From the NCBI GenBank assembly GCA_035301025.1, contig DATGUV010000190.1, forward strand, positions 1 to 21,912: a DNA stretch of 21,912 bases, in the 5' to 3' direction. This DNA comes from CALAMD01 sp035301025 (GTDB lineage: Bacteria; Bacillota; Bacilli; Bacillales; Amphibacillaceae). The translations under genes were made by a program, and so were the position numbers. The notes beneath the pieces are model-generated. The model did not search any database and was not told where the DNA came from. It was given only the letters and a program-made list of their open reading frames with translations. Below are positions 6,733 to 15,651 of this stretch, in pieces (within the stretch, counting starts at the first letter, position 1; each line of letters opens with the position of its first letter).

Positions 6733-9174
6733 ATGAAAAGTGTTGCTACTAAGGAGTTTGATACAGATGTATCAAGATGGCATGTATTTCTCGCCCAATT
6801 CAATTACTGGTTAAAGGGAATCTTTATTGATCGTGGCTGGTTATTAATGCTAGTTGGGGTATTGCTTGGACGAGCTGTTATTTTAGCAGGAATTTCTCCA
6901 TTTGCTGTTGCATTCTTCGCTACTGTATGGTGCATGCACCGGAAAGATGCCGTTAAAGTAATGTTTGCGTTATTCATTGGCGCGATGAGTTACTCGATGA
7001 TTCAAAGCGTGTTTATTGGGATATCTTTAATTATATTTCTATTATTAGCCACATGGTTCACGTCTGTTAAAAACCACATAAAAATTCCTGTCTTTGTTTT
7101 TCTATCGATTGGTCTTGCTCGACTGTTTATATTCTCAATCATTCACCCACTGCATTCTTATGAATGGATTATGTTATGTGTCGAAGGGGTTTTAGGTACG
7201 ATTCTTGTACTTATCTTTATGCAGAGTGTTCATCTTTTATCACCAGAACGATATAAACCTACTTTAAAAAATGAAGAAATCGTTTGCATGATTATTTTAA
7301 TCGCGTCAATGTTAACTGGAATGATCGGTTGGAGCGTGTATGAGGCATCTATTGAACATATATTCTCAAGATATTTCGTTCTCATTTTGGCATTTGTTGG
7401 TGGGGCAGCTATTGGTTCTACCGTTGGAGTTGTTGCAGGGCTAGTCTTATCCCTTGCGCATGTAGCGAATATGTATCAAATGGGAGTGTTAGCTTTTTCA
7501 GGCTTGCTTGGTGGATTACTAAAAGAAGGGAATAAATTAGGTGTAAGTGTTGGATTACTCATAGGAACTCTTCTCATTGGAATTTACGGGGAAACGGGGG
7601 AGATTTTTCCGTCAACGATTGAGTCTCTAATTGCCATCGTTTTATTTATCCTTACTCCGGCAAGTTGGTTTAAACAGCTAGCTCGGTATATCCCAGGCAC
7701 AGCAGAAAATACGGAGGAACAAGAACAATATTTACAAAAGGTACGCAATGTGACAGCCAAACGAGTCGAACAGTTTTCTGATGTATTCAACGCATTGTCT
7801 CTTAGCTTTTCCACACCTGAAGAAGAAGTGCTGAATGACAATCGAACGATTCGAGAGACGGATGAATTTTTAAGCCGGGTAACGGAGCAGACATGTCAGC
7901 AATGTTTTATGAAAGAGAGGTGTTGGCAAAAGGAATTAGATACAACATATACATTAATGGGGCAACTGAAAGATCAAATCGAATCTTCTGGAGATGTAAG
8001 TGCTTCGAGGAAGAGGGCCTTTGAAAATCATTGTATTCGCTCTAGTAAAGTGATTGACGTGATGAAAGAGAAGATGCTTCATTACAATGCCCATAAAAAA
8101 TTAAAACAACAAGTCGTTGATAGTAAGCGTTTAGTAGCGGATCAATTGCAAGGGGTTGCCGAAGTGATGGACGACTTTGCAAAAGAAATTGTTAAAGAGC
8201 GCGAATATCATGAACGACAAGAGAAACAAATTATTCATGCTATGAACCATTTAGGAATTGAACTGGACAAGCTTGATATTTACCAATTGGATAAAGGGAA
8301 TATCGATATTGAGATGACTGCTTCCTTTTACGAATACCGGGGTGAGGGTGCAAAACTCATTGCTCCTGTATTATCCGACATTTTAAATGAACTCGTCGTC
8401 GTAAAAAAGGAAGAAACGTCCCCATTTCCAAATGGATATTGTTCATTCACGTTCGGCTCTGCTCGGCAATATACGTTAGATATTGGTGTTGCCCACGCTG
8501 CTAAAGGGGGAGGGCTTGTTTCAGGAGACAGTTATACGATGATGGAATTGGGAGAGGGAAAATTTGCGTTAGCTATAAGTGATGGTATGGGCAATGGTCA
8601 CCGGGCAAGAGAGGAAAGTGAGGAAACCCTTAGGCTCCTCCAACAAATTCTGCAAACGGGAATTCCAGAACACATTGCGATCAAATCCATTAATTCAATT
8701 TTATCTTTACGTACGACAGAGGAGATATTTGCCACGTTAGACTTGGCAGTTATTAATTTACACAGTGCTGCTGTTCGATTTCTAAAAATCGGCAGTACTC
8801 CAAGTTTCATTAAACGAGGCGGGGAAATGATTGATGTGGAGGCAAGCAATTTACCGATGGGAATGATTGAAGAGTTTGATGTAGATATTGTGAAGGAACA
8901 ATTACGGGCAGGAGATTATATTTGCATGATGAGTGATGGCATATTTGACGGTCCTCAACATGTGAAAAATCCTGACGCTTGGGTAAGGCAAAAGATTCAA
9001 TCCATCGACGCCAAAGAACCCCAATCTATTGCAGATGTATTACTAGAAGAGGTTATTCGCACACGCTCAGGAGATATTAATGATGATATGACTGTTCTTA
9101 TCGCAAAAATTTCAAAAAACACACCTATGTGGTCGTCCATACCTATTCAAGCAGCTGAAGCAAAGCCGTCGTAA
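6733..9174 (+). CDS. spoIIE: SpoIIE, stage II sporulation protein E (PP2C-type phosphatase)
   Basis: 813 residues (827 in B. subtilis). Residues ~1-325 are hydrophobic with about ten membrane helices. A central region (~325-590) contains a CQQCFMKERCW cysteine cluster and helices that in B. subtilis mediate oligomerisation and FtsZ contact. Residues ~590-800 form a PPM/PP2C serine phosphatase. Metal-binding aspartates are visible in SDGMGNG (D617), MSDGIFDG (D735) and GDINDDMTV (D784/D785). SpoIIE dephosphorylates SpoIIAA in the forespore to release SigF and also takes part in polar septation. AGAGGAG lies 11 bp before the ATG at 6733. An in-frame TTG at 6730 has the better spacing (8 bp) and adds one residue. 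It is preceded by the Spo0A-type promoter. Confidence 0.97.
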   Translation: MKSVATKEFDTDVSRWHVFLAQFNYWLKGIFIDRGWLLMLVGVLLGRAVILAGISPFAVAFFATVWCMHRKDAVKVMFALFIGAMSYSMIQSVFIGISLIIFLLLATWFTSVKNHIKIPVFVFLSIGLARLFIFSIIHPLHSYEWIMLCVEGVLGTILVLIFMQSVHLLSPERYKPTLKNEEIVCMIILIASMLTGMIGWSVYEASIEHIFSRYFVLILAFVGGAAIGSTVGVVAGLVLSLAHVANMYQMGVLAFSGLLGGLLKEGNKLGVSVGLLIGTLLIGIYGETGEIFPSTIESLIAIVLFILTPASWFKQLARYIPGTAENTEEQEQYLQKVRNVTAKRVEQFSDVFNALSLSFSTPEEEVLNDNRTIRETDEFLSRVTEQTCQQCFMKERCWQKELDTTYTLMGQLKDQIESSGDVSASRKRAFENHCIRSSKVIDVMKEKMLHYNAHKKLKQQVVDSKRLVADQLQGVAEVMDDFAKEIVKEREYHERQEKQIIHAMNHLGIELDKLDIYQLDKGNIDIEMTASFYEYRGEGAKLIAPVLSDILNELVVVKKEETSPFPNGYCSFTFGSARQYTLDIGVAHAAKGGGLVSGDSYTMMELGEGKFALAISDGMGNGHRAREESEETLRLLQQILQTGIPEHIAIKSINSILSLRTTEEIFATLDLAVINLHSAAVRFLKIGSTPSFIKRGGEMIDVEASNLPMGMIEEFDVDIVKEQLRAGDYICMMSDGIFDGPQHVKNPDAWVRQKIQSIDAKEPQSIADVLLEEVIRTRSGDINDDMTVLIAKISKNTPMWSSIPIQAAEAKPS

Positions 9175-9274
9175 TTTTCTTGAAGCATGTGATAAGGCTA
9201 TTCATCAATGGTTTTCATGTATATATCCTCCTATTCCTGTCGATGCTGAAAAGAGGAATTAGGAGGGATGAAAG

Positions 9275-10012
9275 ATGGAAAAAGGAACCATTCGGCAAAT
9301 ATTACTCATTACAGACGGAAATTCCAATCGTGGACAAGATCCTGTCACAGTAGCAGCACTTGCCAGGGAACAAGGGATTACCATTAATGTCATCGGAATT
9401 ATGGAAAATAACGACTCTGAAGCATCTAGTGGGTTGATTGAAGTGGAAGATATTGCTCAGTCAGGTGGTGGAGTGAGTCAACTTGTGTACCCTGCTTCAT
9501 TGTCACAAACCGTACAAATGGTTACTAAACAAGGAATGACACAAACCATCCAAGGATTCGTGAATAAAGAACTGGAAGCAATTTTAGGAAAAAATGAATC
9601 CATAGAGAGTGTGGATCCCAAAAAACGTGGAGAAATTATGGAAGTGGTAGAAGATATGGGAGAAACGTGCAAGCTAGAAGTACTTGTCCTCATTGATACG
9701 AGTGCAAGTATGTATCATAAATTATCCACTGTAAAAGAAGCGCTCATTGATTTATCTATTAGTTTGCAAGCTCGGATTGGTGATAATGTATTTTCCATGT
9801 ATCAATTTCCAGGCAAACGATCAGATATTGAACCAATTATGAAGTGGTCACCGAATTTGGATGAAATGTATCAAACATTTCCAAAGCTTGCTAGTGGTGG
9901 GATTACTCCTACAGGTCCAGCCCTCCAAGAAGCGATGTATCAGTTTGGAAAGAATCATGTTGTAAGGAGTTTGAGGCGAAGTGGCACGCAAAGTGAAGAA
10001 GAGTTCTTATAA
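9275..10012 (+). CDS. yabS: YabS, VWA-like (von Willebrand A) domain protein
   Basis: 245 residues, as in B. subtilis YabS. The N-terminal part (IRQILLITDGNSNRG, 6-20; GITINVIGIM, 34-43) looks like the second half of a von Willebrand A fold with its TDG metal-site motif. The C-terminal part carries the first half: LVLIDTSASM (137-146, DxSxS) and GGITPTGPAL (208-217, the MIDAS threonine). The order is therefore reversed compared with an ordinary VWA domain. The start ATG is 7 bp after AGGAGGG. It lies 100 bp after spoIIE and overlaps yabT by 32 bp, suggesting a joint kinase/VWA module. Function is unknown. No confident SigF promoter was recognised in the 9175-9274 gap, though this pair is sporulation-associated in B. 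subtilis. Confidence 0.88.
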   Translation: MEKGTIRQILLITDGNSNRGQDPVTVAALAREQGITINVIGIMENNDSEASSGLIEVEDIAQSGGGVSQLVYPASLSQTVQMVTKQGMTQTIQGFVNKELEAILGKNESIESVDPKKRGEIMEVVEDMGETCKLEVLVLIDTSASMYHKLSTVKEALIDLSISLQARIGDNVFSMYQFPGKRSDIEPIMKWSPNLDEMYQTFPKLASGGITPTGPALQEAMYQFGKNHVVRSLRRSGTQSEEEFL

Positions 10013-10913
10013 TACGATTCAAAGCGGTACACATATTCGGGGAAAATGGCACGATCATCGGTATATCGTTAAAAAGCGATTAGGTGAAGGGGCCATTGGT
10101 TCCGTATATTTATGTTCAATGAATGGACGTAACGTCGCTTTGAAAATAAGTGAAAAAAATACATCCATCACCATTGAAGTGAATGTATTAAAAGCGTTAC
10201 AGAAGGTCCAAGGCAATAAGCTTGGGCCTTCTTTGTATGATGTGGATGATTGGGTTGCTCAAGACGGGAAAACATATTCTTATTATGTGATGGAATATAT
10301 TCAAGGAATGGGGATGCATTCATTTATTAGACGTTATGGAAACCAGTGGGTCGGTCCATTTTTACTCCAATTACTGAACGACCTAGAAGCACTGCATCAA
10401 GCGGGTTGGGTCTTTGGTGATTTAAAACTAGACAATGTATTAATTGACATAAAACCACCACGCGTCCGTTTGGTTGATGTAGGGGGTACGACACAAGTCG
10501 GTCGAAGCATCAAAGAATATACGGAGTTTTATGACAGGGGATACTGGGAACTTGGCTCAAGAAAAGCGGAGCCTAGCTATGATTTATTCGCTGTCGTGAT
10601 GATTTTTATTCACGTATTTTATCCAAATCGCTTTGAAAAACGGGGAGACTCCTTTGCGTTGCTGAATCGAAAAATTGCTGCCATCCCTTCATTGAAACCA
10701 TATCGTGCATGTTTTTATAAAGCCTTAAAAGGTGTATATCAAAAAAGTGCTGATATGAGAGAAGATATCATTTATATTATGGCGAACCATCCATCATCAA
10801 GCAGATCAATCCAGCAAAAACTACCATTTTGGAGACGAACCACACCTCTTGAATGTATATCAATCGGTATGATTACGTTAAGTGCTTATGGGGTAGCTTG
10901 GTTATTTACGTGA
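9981..10913 (+). CDS. yabT: YabT, Hanks-type serine/threonine protein kinase with C-terminal membrane anchor
   Basis: 310 residues (338 in B. subtilis). Kinase motifs: glycine loop GEGAIGSV (35-42), VALK with Lys55, helix-C Glu66, catalytic FGDLKLDN (Asp147, Asn152) where most kinases have HRDLKxxN, and DVGG (166-169) in place of DFG. A long match to the YabT core follows (TEFYDRGYWELGSRKAEPSYDLFA, 181-204). A single hydrophobic helix at ~289-308 ends the protein, so it is tail-anchored with no extracellular sensor. B. subtilis YabT is a forespore, DNA-activated kinase that phosphorylates RecA. The start is GTG at 9981, inside yabS, with GAGG 4 bp and AAGGAG 11 bp upstream; GTG at 9993 is an alternative. 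The linker before the anchor is shorter than in B. subtilis. Confidence 0.9.
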   Translation: MARKVKKSSYNTIQSGTHIRGKWHDHRYIVKKRLGEGAIGSVYLCSMNGRNVALKISEKNTSITIEVNVLKALQKVQGNKLGPSLYDVDDWVAQDGKTYSYYVMEYIQGMGMHSFIRRYGNQWVGPFLLQLLNDLEALHQAGWVFGDLKLDNVLIDIKPPRVRLVDVGGTTQVGRSIKEYTEFYDRGYWELGSRKAEPSYDLFAVVMIFIHVFYPNRFEKRGDSFALLNRKIAAIPSLKPYRACFYKALKGVYQKSADMREDIIYIMANHPSSSRSIQQKLPFWRRTTPLECISIGMITLSAYGVAWLFT

Positions 10914-11020
10914 GTGAACGGAAAGGTTTTCTATTAAAAGCATTTTAAAAAAGTAAAAGAAACTAGTACCTCTTTTAAAAGGGAACGTGGTACGATACAT
11001 ATAAGAAAGAAAGGATGGAG

Positions 11021-12427
11021 ATGAGCGAAGAGATGGAAAAAACAGTAGGTCAATTTTTAAAACGACACAACTTGATACATAAGGAAGCAACGGTCCTTGT
11101 TGGTGTGTCGGGTGGACCGGATTCCATGGCACTTCTCTATATGTATAAACAACTAGAGGAGCAGTGGCAGTTACGAGTGATTGCTTTATCCGTAGATCAC
11201 CAATTGCGTGGAGAAGAATCCCGAGAAGATCTGCGGTTTGTGCAAGAGCAATGTGCCCTGTGGAACATTCCGTTTGTAGGAACGCATGTTGAAGTAGCAG
11301 CATTCAAAAAGAATGCCCAAGTAAGTACGCAAGTAGCTTCTCGAAAGGTAAGGTATGATTTTTATAAAAAACAAATGACGAAGCACCACGCGGACTATTT
11401 AGCCCTTGGTCACCACGGGGATGATCAAGTAGAAACAATGGCAATGAGCCTCACGCATCATTCGAATACTCGTTCACTCTCAGGTATTCCAATCCAGCGT
11501 CCACTGGCTACGGGTAAGATTGTACGTCCACTCTTATGTGTCACAAAGGAACATATTCTTTCCTACTGTGAAGACAATGATATTCCATTTCGCGTAGACC
11601 CATCGAATGCAGATGATCGATATGAACGGAACTACTTTCGTCAACACATTGTTCCTTTACTTAAGAATCAAAATCCTAATATTCATGAAACAATACAGTC
11701 CTTAAGTGAGAGGTTACATGAAGAAGAACAGTATTTACAAACGGAAGCTGAAAAGGTTATTGAAAGTGTGATTTCTTTCAAAGGTGATACAAGGAGTGCA
11801 CATTTTTCAAAAAAGGATTTTTTAGCGTTTCCGATTGCTTTACAAAGAAGAGCCTTTCATCTAGTATTGAACTATCTGTATGAACAAAAGGTTGAAGAAA
11901 TTACCTATGCACATGAACAAGCATTTCTATCATTATGTAGGAATGAAAAAGCCTATATGCACATCGATTTGCCGAAAGGTTGTTCTATTATTAAGCAGTA
12001 TGAAGACATTCAAATTACGAGACAAACGAATGAGTGCAGTAATGGGTACTCCTTTTCATTAAAAGTTCCTGGAGAACTGACATTGCCAAGTGGAGACCAA
12101 GTAATCACTTCCTATACAAATGATCCTACTGAGCAAGGGGAAAACAGTTTATTATGGGATAGCAATGACATTCAGCTTCCTTTATGTGTACGGACGCGAA
12201 AGAGAGGCGACCGTATGTCATGGGAAGGCCTTACGGGAACAAAAAAGATTACACGTCTTTTTATTGATGAGAAAGTTCCAAGGCATAAGAGAAGTATGTG
12301 GCCAATTCTTACAGATGATCAGGACACAATACTGTGGGTAATCGGTTTAAGGAAGTCGCATACAAAAATAGACCGTTCTAAGGAACGTACATATATAGCG
12401 ATTCAATATATCAAAAGGCGAGATTAG
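11021..12427 (+). CDS. tilS: TilS, tRNA(Ile)-lysidine synthase
   Basis: 468 residues (472 in B. subtilis). The N-terminal PP-loop ATPase has SGGPDS at 30-35, followed by LSVDHQLRGEES, LGHHGDDQVET and RNYFRQHIVPLL. The C-terminal domains end with RTRKRGDRMSWEGLTGTKKI and KVPRHKRSMWPIL, as in long TilS proteins. The enzyme uses ATP and lysine to convert C34 of tRNA-Ile2 (CAT anticodon) to lysidine, changing its decoding from AUG to AUA, and is essential. The start is ATG 11021, since GAAAGGA lies about 6 bp before it; the in-frame ATG at 11015 abuts that site. A possible extended -10 (TGGTACGAT) lies at about 10988-10996. The stop overlaps the hprT ribosome-binding site, so tilS-hprT form a unit. 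Confidence 0.95.
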   Translation: MSEEMEKTVGQFLKRHNLIHKEATVLVGVSGGPDSMALLYMYKQLEEQWQLRVIALSVDHQLRGEESREDLRFVQEQCALWNIPFVGTHVEVAAFKKNAQVSTQVASRKVRYDFYKKQMTKHHADYLALGHHGDDQVETMAMSLTHHSNTRSLSGIPIQRPLATGKIVRPLLCVTKEHILSYCEDNDIPFRVDPSNADDRYERNYFRQHIVPLLKNQNPNIHETIQSLSERLHEEEQYLQTEAEKVIESVISFKGDTRSAHFSKKDFLAFPIALQRRAFHLVLNYLYEQKVEEITYAHEQAFLSLCRNEKAYMHIDLPKGCSIIKQYEDIQITRQTNECSNGYSFSLKVPGELTLPSGDQVITSYTNDPTEQGENSLLWDSNDIQLPLCVRTRKRGDRMSWEGLTGTKKITRLFIDEKVPRHKRSMWPILTDDQDTILWVIGLRKSHTKIDRSKERTYIAIQYIKRRD

Positions 12428-12437
12428 GAGGGGAAAC

Positions 12438-12983
12438 ATGCACAGTGAAATTGATCATATGTTGATTTCTGAAGAGGAAATCGCTGAAAAATGCCAAGAA
12501 ATTGGTGAGAAATTAACAACCGCTTATAAAGGAAAGTTCCCACTTGTAGTAGGGGTATTAAAAGGGGCTATGCCTTTTATGGCAGATATTGTCCGTAAGA
12601 TTGACACCCATTTAGAAATGGATTTTATGGATGTGTCTAGTTATGGAAGTGGTATGCGTTCTTCAGGTGAAGTAAAAATTGTGAAAGACTTAGACACGAA
12701 GGTTGAAGGAAGAGACGTACTTATTATAGAGGATATTATTGATAGTGGCCTTACGCTAAGTTATTTAGTGGATTTATTTAAATACCGAAAAGCAAACTCG
12801 GTAAAAATTGTTACTTTACTAGACAAACCAGCCCGAAGAAGCGCAAACATAAAAGCAGATATCATTGGTTTTGAAGTACCAGATGAATTTGTTGTAGGCT
12901 ACGGCCTTGATTACAACCAGAAGTATCGCAACCTACCATATATTGGCGTATTAAAACCGCATATATATGGAGGAGAAGATTAA
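12438..12983 (+). CDS. hprT: HprT, hypoxanthine-guanine phosphoribosyltransferase
   Basis: 181 residues (180 in B. subtilis). The PRPP-binding signature VLIIEDIIDSGLTL spans 94-107, with the acidic pair E98/D99. The flexible-loop SSYGSG is at 67-72, LDKPARR at 128-134, and the C-terminal purine-site segment VPDEFVVGYGLDYNQKYRNLPYIGVL at 147-172. It salvages hypoxanthine and guanine to IMP and GMP using PRPP; in Bacillus the enzyme is inhibited by (p)ppGpp. The start ATG is spaced well from AGGAGGGG, which overlaps the tilS stop (TAG at 12425-12427). The tilS-hprT-ftsH order is widely conserved in Firmicutes. Confidence 0.97.
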   Translation: MHSEIDHMLISEEEIAEKCQEIGEKLTTAYKGKFPLVVGVLKGAMPFMADIVRKIDTHLEMDFMDVSSYGSGMRSSGEVKIVKDLDTKVEGRDVLIIEDIIDSGLTLSYLVDLFKYRKANSVKIVTLLDKPARRSANIKADIIGFEVPDEFVVGYGLDYNQKYRNLPYIGVLKPHIYGGED

Positions 12984-13071
12984 TATATAAGGATAAGCGG
13001 TCTGTTTTTCATAGAATGTATGGATGCAGAATTGAAAATTTGTTTGAGACATATATTGCAAGAGAAATAAG

Positions 13072-13101
13072 TTGTATTTGCACTTTTCTCTATGGTATTA
13101 T
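13072..13101 (+). promoter_or_regulatory. Candidate SigA promoter of ftsH
   Basis: TTGTAT (13072-13077), an 18-bp spacer, then TATTAT (13096-13101), preceded by TGG as an extended -10. It lies 36 bp upstream of the ftsH start, in the 154-bp gap after hprT. The -35 is only a partial match. Confidence 0.5.
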
Positions 13102-13137
13102 GTTATATAGTTTTTCCCGCTTGGGAGGAGGTAAGCA

Positions 13138-15207
13138 ATGAATCGAATATTTCGTAATATATTCTTTTGGGGAGTTATCCTGTTAGTACTATTTTCTGTA
13201 GTATCATTACTTACAGACAATGGTACGGAAACGAAAGAATTTAGCGTAGAAGAGTTTATGAACGCCTTAAATGCCGGCGATATTAAAGAAATGACGATGC
13301 AACCTAAGGATAAGATTTATCGTATTACTGGGGAGCTCGAGAAAGATAGCAAGAACTTTATTGCTCATGTACCAGATAACACAAATATTATTGAGACAAT
13401 CACAGACAGTGCGAAGGAAAAAAGCGTTGTAATGGTTGAGCCTGAAGAACAACCGAGTATGTTCGCGAACTTCTTAACGATGATGCTTCCGTTCTTACTG
13501 ATTGGATTAATATTCTTCTTTTTCCTTACAAGAGCACAAGGTGGTGGTGGCGGTGCAGGCCGTGCCATGAACTTTGGTAAGAGTAAAGCAAAGCTATATA
13601 ATGAAGAGCAGAAGAAAGTTCGCTTTAAAGACGTAGCTGGTGCTGATGAGGAGAAGCAAGAATTGGTGGAAGTTGTGGAATTCCTAAAAGATCCACGTAA
13701 ATTTACAAAAGTAGGTGCACGTATTCCAAAAGGGGTTTTACTAGTAGGACCTCCAGGTACAGGTAAGACACTACTTGCACAAGCCGTTGCTGGTGAAGCA
13801 GGGACACCTTTCTTCTCGATTAGTGGTTCTGACTTCGTTGAAATGTTTGTCGGGGTTGGTGCTTCACGTGTACGTGACTTATTTGAGAATGCGAAGAAAA
13901 ATGCACCATGTATTATTTTCATTGACGAGATTGACGCTGTTGGTAGACAACGTGGAGCAGGTCTTGGTGGAGGACACGATGAACGTGAACAAACATTAAA
14001 CCAATTACTCGTTGAAATGGACGGATTTGATGCAAACGAGGGAATCATTATGATTGCAGCAACGAACCGTCCAGACATTCTTGACCCGGCACTTCTTCGT
14101 CCAGGACGTTTTGACCGTCAAATTACAGTTGACCGTCCAGATGTAAAAGGAAGAGAAGCGGTACTTAAAGTACACGCTAAAAATAAGCCACTTGACGAAT
14201 CTGTTAGCTTCAAAACAATCGCTATGCGTACGCCAGGATTCTCTGGTGCAGATTTAGAAAACTTATTAAATGAGGCTGCTCTTATTGCAGCAAGGCATGA
14301 CCGAAAAACAATTGATAAGTATGACGTAGATGAAGCGATTGACCGGGTAATTGCTGGACCGGCGAAGAAGAGTCGCGTCATATCAGAAAAAGAGCGACAA
14401 ATTGTTGCTTATCACGAAAGTGGACACACAGTTATTGGAATGGTGTTAGACGATGCGGATACGGTACATAAAGTAACAATCGTACCACGTGGCCAAGCTG
14501 GTGGGTATGCAGTTATGTTACCTAAAGAAGATCGTTACATTATTACAAAACCTGAACTCTTTGATAAAATTACTGGCCTTTTAGGAGGTCGGGTAGCCGA
14601 GGAAGTCATCTTTGGGGAAGGTGAAGTAAGTACTGGAGCTTCCAATGACTTTGAGCGTGCTACATCCATTGCACATAGTATGATTACCGAATATGGTATG
14701 AGTGAGAAAATCGGTCCACTACAATTTACAAGTGGTGGCGGAGAAGTCTTCCTTGGAAGAGATCTTCAAAACGAACAAAATTATAGTGACGCGATTGCTC
14801 ATGAAATTGATAAAGAGATGCAACACTTTATTACGTACTGTTATGATCGAGCGAAACGGATTCTTACGGAGAATCGAGATAAGCTTGAGTTAATCGCTGA
14901 AACATTACTCAAAGTTGAAACATTAGATGCTCAGCAAATTAAATCTCTTTTCCATGACGGTACATTACCACCTGAAGATACGAGAGAAAATGCTGAAATC
15001 GAAGCCACTTCTTCAAATGATGATGACGTAAAGGTAAACATCCACAAAAAAGATGAAGAACCTGAAGTCGTTTCTTATGAAGAAGCAAAAGAGAAACGTT
15101 ATGAGAAAGAAAACAGACGTAAACTAGAAGAAAGTGAAGAAGAAGGAAACACAGAAGAACGAACAGACGAAGAAGACACAGAAAATAAAGACAACAAAGA
15201 CGAATAA
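13138..15207 (+). CDS. ftsH: FtsH, ATP-dependent membrane zinc metalloprotease
   Basis: 689 residues against 637 in B. subtilis. Domains in order: membrane helix ~8-26, extracytoplasmic domain ~30-108, membrane helix ~110-131, glycine-rich linker GGGGGAGRA, AAA+ ATPase with Walker A GPPGTGKT (204-211) and Walker B IIFIDE (259-264), SRH region with RPGRFDR (321-327), and M41 protease with HESGH (426-430) and third zinc ligand Asp504 (SNDFERAT). It forms a hexamer in the membrane that degrades misfolded membrane proteins and regulatory proteins, and in B. subtilis affects sporulation entry. The extra length is a tail from ~613 to 689 that is charged and strongly acidic (about 32 D/E of 77), ending TEERTDEEDTENKDNKDE. 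A strong ribosome-binding site, GGGAGGAGGT, precedes the ATG. Confidence 0.97.
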   Translation: MNRIFRNIFFWGVILLVLFSVVSLLTDNGTETKEFSVEEFMNALNAGDIKEMTMQPKDKIYRITGELEKDSKNFIAHVPDNTNIIETITDSAKEKSVVMVEPEEQPSMFANFLTMMLPFLLIGLIFFFFLTRAQGGGGGAGRAMNFGKSKAKLYNEEQKKVRFKDVAGADEEKQELVEVVEFLKDPRKFTKVGARIPKGVLLVGPPGTGKTLLAQAVAGEAGTPFFSISGSDFVEMFVGVGASRVRDLFENAKKNAPCIIFIDEIDAVGRQRGAGLGGGHDEREQTLNQLLVEMDGFDANEGIIMIAATNRPDILDPALLRPGRFDRQITVDRPDVKGREAVLKVHAKNKPLDESVSFKTIAMRTPGFSGADLENLLNEAALIAARHDRKTIDKYDVDEAIDRVIAGPAKKSRVISEKERQIVAYHESGHTVIGMVLDDADTVHKVTIVPRGQAGGYAVMLPKEDRYIITKPELFDKITGLLGGRVAEEVIFGEGEVSTGASNDFERATSIAHSMITEYGMSEKIGPLQFTSGGGEVFLGRDLQNEQNYSDAIAHEIDKEMQHFITYCYDRAKRILTENRDKLELIAETLLKVETLDAQQIKSLFHDGTLPPEDTRENAEIEATSSNDDDVKVNIHKKDEEPEVVSYEEAKEKRYEKENRRKLEESEEEGNTEERTDEEDTENKDNKDE

Positions 15208-15219
15208 GTCTTATATCAC

Positions 15220-15275
15220 ACGAGACGCCAATCATGTTAACCCTTAAAAGGGAAACAGAGGCGTCTCGTTTTCTT
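15220..15275 (+). terminator. Terminator after ftsH
   Basis: 10-bp stem ACGAGACGCC (15220-15229) / GGCGTCTCGT (15260-15269) followed by TTTTCTT. The 30-nt loop itself contains the small hairpin CCCTTAAAAGGG. Confidence 0.75.
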
Positions 15276-15301
15276 ATGGAAATAGAACTACATTTTCCTG
15301 G

Positions 15302-15416
15302 GTGGATTTCATAATTACCAACCTTAGCTATTTTATTACAATATGTAGTTTCGATGGTCTGAACGGAACTACATGTTGTAGTAAAGTTGCATCAAATACG
15401 TATGATGAAATTCATT
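15302..15416. repeat. Dispersed palindromic element, copy 2 (MITE/REP-like)
   Basis: It starts GTGGATTTCATAATTACC and ends GTATGATGAAATTCATT, i.e. imperfect terminal inverted repeats. An inner inverted repeat is ACAATATGTAGTT (15338-15350) / AACTACATGTTGT (15367-15379). Its ends and inner motif match copy 3 at 18306-18425 in the same order and orientation. It lies in the ftsH-coaX gap. Confidence 0.75.
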
Positions 15417-15651
15417 ATTCTAGGTGAAAATCACGAAATAACGAAGAAAAATGAATCGTTCATATAAATGTTCATGTGTTTTTGAATATGGTATATTAAG
15501 TTTAATGATTTTCTAATACACATGTTTAGGAATATATATACAACATGTAGCGTTGTTGAATCATTCGTAACTACATGTTGTATGAATATTGCTTTTTTCA
15601 CTTGAATTATAAATATCATGAAAACTTTTTGATAGAAGGGTCGGAATAAAG
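15417..15651. other. ftsH-coaX intergenic region, with a 13-bp-arm inverted repeat
   Basis: No gene seen. 15538-15550 (ATACAACATGTAG) and 15571-15583 (CTACATGTTGTAT) form a perfect 13-bp inverted repeat with a 20-nt loop and no T-run. The arms equal the inner repeat of the dispersed elements, so this may be a decayed copy lacking its ends. No convincing coaX promoter was recognised. Confidence 0.6.

Noticed and set aside
13365..14078. 237-codon reading frame on the - strand opposite ftsH
   Set aside because: It lies fully antisense to the conserved ftsH ATPase region. Its product is low-complexity (Ser/Pro/Thr-rich) and has no ribosome-binding site or family resemblance.
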